From Gammaproteobacteria bacterium (lineage in GTDB: Bacteria > Pseudomonadota > Gammaproteobacteria > Pseudomonadales > Pseudohongiellaceae), in assembly GCA_003451715.1 (NCBI GenBank), contig DMJN01000160.1, forward strand, positions 1 to 7,047: a DNA stretch of 7,047 nt. Reading direction: 5' to 3'. The position numbers and the translations under genes are program-made. Positions 1-4,859 of the stretch are shown in pieces (within the stretch, counting starts at the first letter, position 1; every line of letters starts with the position of its first letter). The notes beneath the pieces are model-generated. The model saw only the letters and a list, made by a program, of their open reading frames with translations, was not told the origin of the DNA and did not search any database.

Positions 1-3
1 CCG

Positions 4-429
4 GTGTTTGAAAGCCTCGAGGCTGAAGTATTGGACAGGTCCGAAGACTGCGTTCGGCTATTGAAATCCCCCTTATTTGTCCGCAATCTAGCTGCCGGCG
101 ACAAGATCAAGGTCATCGATGCGGCATCGGCTGAATATGAATTGATACAGCGCAGCGGTAATCTGTGTGTGCGGATATTCCGCAGACACCAGCTTGAAGC
201 GCTGGCCGAATTTTTGAGTGCGGAAATTGAAAAGTTAGGAGGTAGCCTGGATCTACAGACTGATCGTGCGCTGGTCATTAGCATACATTACTCGATCGGT
301 TTTACTTCCATTGAGGCATTGCTAAACCAGGCGGTAACAGAATGCCCCGATACAGTTTGGTATTATGGCAATGTCTATGATCCAGTGGATGGGACGACTC
401 CACTGCTCTGGTGGGAAGACTTTGAGTGA
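4..429 (+). CDS. DUF4265 domain-containing protein, 5' end possibly beyond the window
   Basis: The protein of at least 141 residues resembles the DUF4265 family in overall layout. A segment around residues 19-37 (LLKSPLFVRNLAAGDKIKV) matches the family's 'pleasant residue followed by GD' entry strand. A GNLCVRIF strand lies near 52-59, followed by a helix and then a beta segment around LVISIHY. The C-terminus is acidic and Trp-rich (LLWWEDFE). No signal peptide or membrane segment is visible, so a cytosolic protein is expected; the family's biochemical role is unknown. The GTG at position 4 is only the first possible start inside the window. The frame is open to the window edge (codon CCG before it) and no ribosome binding site can be seen, so the true start may lie upstream. 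The family call is from memory of the sequence pattern and is moderately sure; the reading frame itself is solid. Confidence 0.7.
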   Translation: MFESLEAEVLDRSEDCVRLLKSPLFVRNLAAGDKIKVIDAASAEYELIQRSGNLCVRIFRRHQLEALAEFLSAEIEKLGGSLDLQTDRALVISIHYSIGFTSIEALLNQAVTECPDTVWYYGNVYDPVDGTTPLLWWEDFE

Positions 430-561
430 GAGTTGACCTTAGAAGCAAAATCCATCTGGTCCAATTCCATGTTGGGCCGTATCTCCTGGCAAGACTCTGT
501 ATTTTAAAACACCAATAAACAAATAAATTGATCCCTCTTCAACCCAGGCTGTGCATCTCTT

Positions 562-1158
562 ATGGATTCTCTTCCCTTCCGTCAGGCTAGTGAAAACAAC
601 AAATTACCTATACATAAGGTACTTGTACGTCACTTGGTGAGCCGATCCTCTTTACTGGAGATTGGTGGCGGTACCGGACAACACGCCGAGTTCTTCGCAG
701 AACAATTCCCCGACCTAATTTGGCAATCCTCCGATGTTCCTGCCAATCTCGAGCTGCTTAATTTGCGCATCGCCAATGCCCGGCATTCCAACCTGCCATT
801 GGCAATCAGCCTGGATGTAAATGTAGCACCTTGGTGCTGCGGAAGCTTCGATGCTGTATTCAGCGCTAATTGCCTGCACATAATTTCAGAAAAATCGGTT
901 GAGAATTTCTTTGCGGGAACGAGCCAATGCATCCATAAGGATGGCTTACTGTTAGTCTATGGTCCTTTTAAATACGATGGTGAGTTTACGACAGAGAGTA
1001 ACGCACGATTCGATGTGTGGCTTAAGAATCGTAATCCAGTTAGCGGTGTTAGGGATTTTAAATGGGTAAATAGACTTGCGCAAGATTCTGGACTGACTCT
1101 TGTGGAAGATAACATCATGCCGGCTAACAATCAGTTATTGGTATGGTCAAAGCTTTGA
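562..1158 (+). CDS. DUF938 family SAM-dependent methyltransferase
   Basis: This 198-residue protein has a class I (Rossmann-fold) methyltransferase motif I at residues 31-42 (LLEIGGGTGQHA), which binds S-adenosylmethionine. It also shows the DUF938 hallmarks: an N-terminal 'FRQASENNKLPI' helix, 'QSSDVPANL' (acidic end of strand 2), 'FDAVFSANCLHI' (strand 4), 'LLVYGPFKYDGEFT' followed by 'ESNARFD', and the C-terminal 'MPANNQLLVW'. Length matches the family's roughly 200 residues. The human relative is METTL26; the methyl acceptor is not established for the family. The ATG at 562 gives the canonical family N-terminus, although no strong ribosome binding site precedes it. It lies 132 bp downstream of the DUF4265 gene and converges on the diguanylate cyclase gene with about 40 bp between them. 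The family assignment is confident; the substrate is unknown. Confidence 0.92.
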   Translation: MDSLPFRQASENNKLPIHKVLVRHLVSRSSLLEIGGGTGQHAEFFAEQFPDLIWQSSDVPANLELLNLRIANARHSNLPLAISLDVNVAPWCCGSFDAVFSANCLHIISEKSVENFFAGTSQCIHKDGLLLVYGPFKYDGEFTTESNARFDVWLKNRNPVSGVRDFKWVNRLAQDSGLTLVEDNIMPANNQLLVWSKL

Positions 1159-1199
1159 CTTACAGCATCATATCATTTTGCAAGATGCCGTCTATCACT

Positions 1200-2360
1200 T
1201 CATACAGCATGAGCTAACACATATTGATCTCTGCCGCCTTTCTTGGCGCGGTACAAACTGTGGTCAGCTCTTTCCAACAACTGATCAAAAGTTTGGTCTT
1301 TCACGTGCATCGCCAATCCTGCGCTGATCGTTACGTCAGTCTGTTCCTTCACAGCCATTCGAATACGCTCGACCAGCACAACTGCAGCTTCAAGGCCGGC
1401 GGAAGGTAAAACTAACAGAAACTCTTCACCACCATATCGCACTACGAAGTCCTGTTCTCGAGAACACTCCAGCAATATCTCTGCAACCCTAATTAATAGC
1501 TCATCTCCTGAATTGTGCCCCTGCGTGTCATTGAATTTTTTAAAATGATCCAAATCCGCCAGAATAATACTGAATGGATCATTGCGACGCTCGGATACCG
1601 GTATAAAGTCTTCTATACGCAGCCTTAAACGCCTTCTGTTGCCCAGCTTGGTTAGCGGGTCAGTTAGTGATTGGGATTGGTTTGCTATTTTCAATGAAAT
1701 ATTCTCAAGCAATAGCTTACTTGTCCTCTGGATCAGTTTTGACAACAGCACGTAACCAAAGAGTAGCGTCGATCCCAGCACAGTAAATAGAAATTCCTGC
1801 ATCAATAAACTCTTAATGATCAGGGGAATCATGCTTATAGTCATGAACAGAAACAGTGATGGCAACGAAGTGCTGTAGGCAAGAATGCCGCCCGAGAGCA
1901 GTATCATAAGTATTACTGAGTAGTACAAAAATGCTTCAGCACTGTTTTCACCAAAGGGAATGAGGACAGCAGAAGAAAAAACGATAAACGGCACGATACT
2001 GAACAGAAAGAAATAGCGTTCCCAAGGAAGGACATTATGTGGTCCTAACTCTTCACTTGCGCGCTTCCTGTTGTACTGAATAGTTAGAACAACACGCGGT
2101 ATGTAGGTGACTAATACTCCCGACACCCAGAGGATTGCATATCCAGGCGTCGCAAGCCGCCAGGTGACAAATCCGAAGAACAATGACGCCGCGGCAATAC
2201 CGATGTAGCCGATAATGGTGTTGTCATAGAGCACGTTGATGCGCTCAAAATCGACCTGTCGCTGGCCGTCAGAATCGTTCAACAAAATTCCCCTGATTAG
2301 CAATTTCCCTAATGTATCCTGTGGCGGTGCCGGTGTGAAGTCACAATCTGGGGCAGACAC
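1200..2360 (-). CDS. Membrane-bound diguanylate cyclase (GGDEF protein)
   Basis: A 386-residue protein that should make cyclic di-GMP from two GTP at the inner membrane. Residues about 47-210 contain six hydrophobic segments (roughly 48-68, 74-95, 116-136, 143-163, 167-187, 190-210) that do not match a sensor domain I can name. A short helical linker (214-230) leads into the GGDEF domain, which opens with SLTDPLTKLGNRR at 231-243. The metal-binding Asp is in ILADLDHFKKFND (269), the active loop is RYGGEEF (308-314), and the domain closes with LYRAKKGGRDQY (369-380). An RxxD inhibitory site (R301-D304) sits five residues before GGEEF, so product feedback inhibition is expected. There is no EAL or HD-GYP domain. 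The start is GTG at 2360, supported by a GAGG six bases upstream; the frame stays open further up but without a better start. It appears intact and active. Confidence 0.93.
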   Translation of the reverse strand: MSAPDCDFTPAPPQDTLGKLLIRGILLNDSDGQRQVDFERINVLYDNTIIGYIGIAAASLFFGFVTWRLATPGYAILWVSGVLVTYIPRVVLTIQYNRKRASEELGPHNVLPWERYFFLFSIVPFIVFSSAVLIPFGENSAEAFLYYSVILMILLSGGILAYSTSLPSLFLFMTISMIPLIIKSLLMQEFLFTVLGSTLLFGYVLLSKLIQRTSKLLLENISLKIANQSQSLTDPLTKLGNRRRLRLRIEDFIPVSERRNDPFSIILADLDHFKKFNDTQGHNSGDELLIRVAEILLECSREQDFVVRYGGEEFLLVLPSAGLEAAVVLVERIRMAVKEQTDVTISAGLAMHVKDQTFDQLLERADHSLYRAKKGGRDQYVLAHAV

Positions 2361-2472
2361 AACCAGCCTCGGATAAATCGCCGAAACAACACTAAAATTA
2401 TGGGACCATTAGAGATGAGTGTAGTCTGGCACGGTATCTGCCTAAAATATTCTGCATCAAAGTAAAAACAGT

Positions 2473-3012
2473 TTATCTGTCTCGGCTATTCCAAAAATAG
2501 GTGCTTATGGTGCCATTGTTATGTTTCAAAACCCAAGTTTGATAACCCTTTGCATGCATTAATTCTATGCCTGGTGCTGGCACAAAATCGGTTTGTAATT
2601 CTACTATTCCACCTTCTGAAATAGTGCGCAATCCTTCCATAACATAAGCAATTGTCATTTTGTCTTTGTAGTTATCACTACTTTCATCGATAGTAAGTTC
2701 AATTCTATTTGTAGAAAACCAGCCTGGCTCTTCAACAAAGTAGTCCTCATAATCATCATCATAATTTTCTATGCCTTCAGCTTGCCCTACTACAACTTTT
2801 AGCTCAGCTATCAATTTATTGAGAGGAACCCCACCTACCGTAGCCGCATGTTTAAGTGTTGCCACTTTTGCCACTGATTTTCTCAATATTGGATTTCGGA
2901 GCTTCTTAAAAGGTGGGGCAATACCGATCAGCACATCTTCGAGCTCCGGATACGCTTCAAGTAATTTATGGACAGTTACAGCGGGAGTTATTTCAAGTTT
3001 TGGTTCGGTCAT
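2473..3012 (-). CDS. DUF1858-domain protein with a C-terminal DUF2249-like region (integron cassette gene)
   Basis: A 179-residue soluble protein. Residues 6-75 match the DUF1858 pattern: ITPAVTVHKLLEAYPELEDV, then APPFKKLRNPILRKSVAKVA, TLKHAATVGGVPLNKLIAEL. The middle (80-95) is a very acidic, Tyr-rich linker (ENYDDDYEDYFVEE). The C-terminus (about 118-176) looks like the SirA/DUF2249 fold, with a helix 'AYVMEGLRTISEGGIVELQT', then VPAPGIELMHAKGYQTWV and a final strand. Related proteins occur near redox and nitrogen-oxide genes, but this one contains no cysteine at all, so a disulfide or haem-thiolate role is excluded and a binding role is more plausible. The start codon is ATG at 3012, 34 bases inside the cassette; the purine-rich GAGAA just before it is a weak binding site. 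The family call for the N-terminal domain is fairly sure; the C-terminal call is tentative. Confidence 0.82.
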   Translation of the reverse strand: MTEPKLEITPAVTVHKLLEAYPELEDVLIGIAPPFKKLRNPILRKSVAKVATLKHAATVGGVPLNKLIAELKVVVGQAEGIENYDDDYEDYFVEEPGWFSTNRIELTIDESSDNYKDKMTIAYVMEGLRTISEGGIVELQTDFVPAPGIELMHAKGYQTWVLKHNNGTISTYFWNSRDR

Positions 3013-3046
3013 TTCTCAGTTTCTCGGGATTCACTTGTCGACATAA
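2473..3046 (-). mobile_element. Gene cassette 3 (distal), no recognisable attC
   Basis: The cassette begins with TTATGTCGAC immediately after the G of the upstream attC (crossover between 3047 and 3046). Its single gene starts 34 bases in. Expected next would be an attC whose R'' resembles ACATAAC and whose R' is GTTATGT. In 2361-2472 no GCGTTA core, no L' box and no extended palindrome are found, so the left limit given here is only the gene's stop codon. Either the attC has decayed or been deleted, or the array has been fused to the flanking chromosome. Confidence 0.6.
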
Positions 3047-3099
3047 CGCTTTTAATAATGAGTGCCGCTTACGGAATCTCCTTGATTTGATTGCTATAC
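3041..3099 (-). repeat. attC site of cassette 2 (59 bp) with unusual R'' box
   Basis: Read on the - strand the site runs from R'' GTATAGC (3099-3093) to R' GTTATGT (3047-3041), preceded by the typical GC of GCGTTATGT. Between them lie L''-like AATCAAG, a short imperfect hairpin around GAGATTCCG/CGGCACTC, and an L' stretch ATTATTAAAAGC. Aside from R'' it differs from the other attC (4029-4086) at only a few positions. R'' carries AGC instead of the usual AAC. It can still pair with R', but with three G:T wobbles. The TAG stop of the cassette's second gene lies within R''. Confidence 0.85.
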
Positions 3100-3621
3100 G
3101 GTTTTGCCACAACTGTTTGAGATTGTATCTTTCCAATGCTGCATATCCTTTACATTTATTGCTATTGAATCGTCCTCTGCTTTCTCATTCGTATACATTA
3201 TGCGGAGCATTTTCCTGCCAGGTGAGACTCCTTTTAGGCGGTAAACGAATTCTGCACCTTGAATTCTCCGTGTTGGAACAGTTATTACCAAATCGAGAAG
3301 AACAAGTTCAAAATAGAGATAACAATCTGTAAGAGCAATATAGCCCATGCCACTTGTTTGTGAATATCCAGAAGATTCAACTGCCCTGAACCTGATATGC
3401 TCCGGAGGCATTACTATTTCCTGCCCTCTTACTTTTCCTTCAATACGCTGTAGTACAAGTTGTTGGCGGTGCCACAAAAAATAGAAAAACCAAACAATTA
3501 ATGAAACCCCGATCAAGATTACAATATACATATTGCTCATATACAAAAAAGTAAGCGAGAGTAACAATACATTTATTGCCAATGCCAGTGTAAGTCTCAC
3601 TGAATCTACCTCAATACTCAA
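3094..3621 (-). CDS. Two-TM membrane protein with PH/GRAM-like C-terminal domain (cassette gene)
   Basis: A 175-residue protein of no family I recognise by name. Two hydrophobic helices at about 8-28 and 31-50 form a hairpin, followed by a basic stretch (HRQQLVLQRIEGKVRG). The region at about 75-168 has the pattern of a bacterial PH- or GRAM-like domain: GMGYIALTDCYLYFE, then an aliphatic strand ending VPTRRIQGAEF, a basic turn (GVSPGRK), LRIMYT, and a final helix with the typical Trp (VKDMQHWKDTI). That suggests a membrane-anchored protein with a cytoplasmic lipid- or protein-binding domain; this is inferred from pattern only. The start is TTG at 3621, directly after an in-frame TAG, with AGGG eight bases upstream. 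It follows the preceding gene by 16 bp, so the two are probably co-transcribed. The stop TAG is inside the attC R'' box. Confidence 0.75.
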   Translation of the reverse strand: MSIEVDSVRLTLALAINVLLLSLTFLYMSNMYIVILIGVSLIVWFFYFLWHRQQLVLQRIEGKVRGQEIVMPPEHIRFRAVESSGYSQTSGMGYIALTDCYLYFELVLLDLVITVPTRRIQGAEFVYRLKGVSPGRKMLRIMYTNEKAEDDSIAINVKDMQHWKDTISNSCGKTV

Positions 3622-3637
3622 CTATATGGCCCTATAA

Positions 3638-3991
3638 TTAGTCACCTGAATATTTTCTAATCTTATTGCTTATTCTGGCCAGGGAAAACCCAAAGACTGC
3701 AATCATTGTAAACGTAAACACAAGAAGGGCTTCACTGTTACCAAGCCCAGACGATCCTCCTATTGTTGACGCCAATAACGTTAATACAACGGCGCAAACA
3801 GAAATTATGCTAAGTATTAATGCTACTATTCCGCCAAGTTCACGGAGCGCTGGGAGAAACTGACTTGCAGTCACAAATACGCCAGTAGCGATAATTATCC
3901 AGAACCACATACCAACACCCAAAATACTGTTCGATACAGCAGATGTGGCAAAGCAAGAGATCGCAAAGAGGACAGCTATAATTTTATTCAT
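3638..3991 (-). CDS. Small four-TM membrane protein (cassette gene)
   Basis: A 117-residue, very hydrophobic protein that I cannot assign to a family. It begins MNKIIAVLFAISCFATSAVS, which could be a signal peptide or a first membrane helix (4-22). Further hydrophobic segments lie at about 27-45, 53-76 and 87-105. The C-terminal tail is basic (RISNKIRKYSGD), so it would sit in the cytoplasm by the positive-inside rule. The ATG at 3991 is preceded by a purine-rich GAAAAGAAG. It lies about 43 bases inside its cassette and 16 bp ahead of the PH-like membrane protein gene, suggesting a two-gene operon whose products act together at the inner membrane. Function is unknown; no enzyme or toxin motif is visible. 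Confidence 0.72.
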   Translation of the reverse strand: MNKIIAVLFAISCFATSAVSNSILGVGMWFWIIIATGVFVTASQFLPALRELGGIVALILSIISVCAVVLTLLASTIGGSSGLGNSEALLVFTFTMIAVFGFSLARISNKIRKYSGD

Positions 3992-4028
3992 CTTCTTTTC
4001 GCTTTAGATTCCACCGCTTGGTCTGTAC

Positions 4029-4086
4029 ACATAACGCTTTTAATAAAGAGTGCGCGTAGCGCATCTCCTTGATTTTATTGTTAGCT
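4029..4086 (-). repeat. attC site of cassette 1 (58 bp)
   Basis: On the - strand the site runs from R'' AGCTAAC (4086-4080) to R' GTTATGT (4035-4029), with the standard GCGTTA core. A strong hairpin (GAGATGCGC, loop TAC, GCGCACTC) with one unpaired A forms its centre. L''-like AATCAAG faces L' CTTTATT. R'' AGCTAAC is the exact reverse complement of GTTAGCT at the attI junction (4529-4523), as expected if the cassette circle closed on this site. The TAA stop of the GNAT gene lies inside R''. The length is close to the classic 59-base element. Confidence 0.93.
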
Positions 4087-4528
4087 GTCGATGGCACCGG
4101 TTTTCTTCATATATCTATGAGCATTGTCGATTTCTGAAAATCCGTATTTTCGATATAGATTATGTGCGTCTTTCGTAGCGAGGAGCCAATTTACGGATAG
4201 CAAGTCAGGGTGTGCGAGCATTTCTTCAGTAAGAACTTTACTTAAGCCTTTTCCTCTATGAGAATCAACAATGAAAAAGTCCATAACATAGGCGAAGGCC
4301 ACTTTATCTGAAACGACCCTGCAAAAGCCAACTTGTTCATCTTTAAAGTAGAGACCAAAACAAATCGAATTGGCTATTGTAGCCTTTACTTCTTCAATTG
4401 TTCGCCCTTTTGCCCAGTAAGAACGATTAGATAAGAAATCGTGGATAAGTTCCACATTCAATAGAGACTTATCTGTGCTTACAGAATGTTGATCTGACAA
4501 TTGACTCTCGCTCTCAAAGTACAGCTAA
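4035..4528 (-). mobile_element. Gene cassette 1: GNAT acetyltransferase
   Basis: A 494-bp cassette that runs from TTAGCTG at the attI crossover (4529/4528) to the G of its attC (4035). It contains one gene with a 28-base leader and almost no 3' non-coding sequence. It is the cassette closest to the integrase, so it should be the most recently inserted and the best expressed if a cassette promoter lies near attI. Confidence 0.88.
4081..4500 (-). CDS. GNAT family N-acetyltransferase (cassette gene)
   Basis: A 139-residue single-domain GNAT protein expected to transfer an acetyl group from acetyl-CoA to an amine. The acetyl-CoA pyrophosphate-binding motif A is at about 74-90 (DFFIVDSHRGKGLSKVL; R82-G83-K84-G85). 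Motif B is at 111-121 (DAHNLYRKYGF). The N-terminal STDKSLLNVELIHDFLSNRS and YWAKGRT segments are typical of a common subfamily of about 135-140 residues found in bacteria and in integron cassettes. The substrate is unknown; it is not one of the recognised aminoglycoside acetyltransferases by motif. The start is TTG at 4500, with GAGAG four bases upstream. An in-frame stop at 4527-4525 limits any upstream start, and this start gives the family's usual N-terminus. The TAA stop is part of the attC R'' box. Confidence 0.9.
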   Translation of the reverse strand: MSDQHSVSTDKSLLNVELIHDFLSNRSYWAKGRTIEEVKATIANSICFGLYFKDEQVGFCRVVSDKVAFAYVMDFFIVDSHRGKGLSKVLTEEMLAHPDLLSVNWLLATKDAHNLYRKYGFSEIDNAHRYMKKTGAIDS

Positions 4529-4600
4529 CATTTGTATATGACGCATGCGCGTTTTGTTATTCAGAGTCGGTTAGTTTATTCCGCAACTGTTTGAATTGGA
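4523..4600 (-). other. attI: Primary attachment site attI (approximate outer limit)
   Basis: On the - strand the sequence ATACAAATGTTAGCT (4537-4523) has the form of an attI R box. The G at 4529 and TT at 4528-4527 mark the crossover where cassette 1 was inserted. The seven bases GTTAGCT match the complement of cassette 1's own R'' exactly. The preceding ACAAA.GTTA pattern also resembles the attI1 core. The L box and any accessory integrase sites could not be defined, so the outer boundary at 4600 is arbitrary. Confidence 0.7.
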
Positions 4601-4847
4601 ATAGAAAGTTTTCACGTTTACCAAAAAGGGAAGGATAAAGCGAGGGGTCTCCATATTTTGAGATACGAGAACCCGTATTCCAGTTATGGGGTTTCCTCTA
4701 TTTACTATTGTTCTACTGCTTGTCCATTGATTTATGGGGGATATTTATTCGCCCGTGGTGCAAAGTGTGCAAAACACAAATAGATAGCGAGACTACTAGC
4801 ATTTCTGAAGGTCTGTACTAAGCTTAATTACTCAACAATATGTACAC

Positions 4848-4853
4848 AAGGAG
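4848..4853 (+). promoter_or_regulatory. Ribosome binding site of intI
   Basis: AAGGAG lies six bases before the ATG at 4860. It is the strongest ribosome binding site in the window and fixes the integrase start. Confidence 0.85.
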
Positions 4854-4859
4854 CGTGTA

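Larger units (their letters stand above)
3047..4034 (-). mobile_element. Gene cassette 2: two membrane-protein genes
   Basis: This 988-bp unit is delimited by crossover points in the two attC sites (4035/4034 and 3047/3046). It begins with TTATGTGTACAG and ends with its own attC. It carries two genes in the same orientation separated by 16 bp, both filling the cassette almost completely; most cassettes carry one gene. The base composition is visibly more AT-rich than the integrase and flanking genes. Confidence 0.85.
4501..4859. other. Non-coding region between cassette 1 and intI (attI and divergent promoters)
   Basis: These 359 bp contain no credible gene and separate divergent transcription units, so they should hold attI, the integrase promoter and perhaps the cassette promoter. 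I see only weak promoter candidates. Leftward: TGGACA (4726-4721), 16-base spacer, TAAATA (4704-4699). Rightward: TTGTCC (4720-4725) with TATTTA at 4742-4747. Both use the same TGTCCA block. I found no CTG-N10-CAG LexA box. A self-complementary GC-rich patch occurs at about 4541-4552 (ACGCATGCGCGT). Confidence 0.5.

Noticed and set aside
1159..1199. Bidirectional terminator between the convergent methyltransferase and cyclase genes
   Set aside because: The 41 bp between the stop codons contain no GC-rich inverted repeat with a T-tract; only a short repeated ACAGCAT is present.
1100..1409. Small + strand frames across the methyltransferase and cyclase 3' ends
   Set aside because: They overlap conserved DUF938 and GGDEF coding sequence in other frames and have no plausible ribosome binding sites or family pattern.
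2385..2480. Degenerate attC after cassette 3 (AGATAAAC as R'', GTTGTTT as R')
   Set aside because: The two ends are not complementary, there is no GCGTTA core, and the intervening sequence does not fold into a long imperfect stem. It may be a relic, but it cannot be supported.
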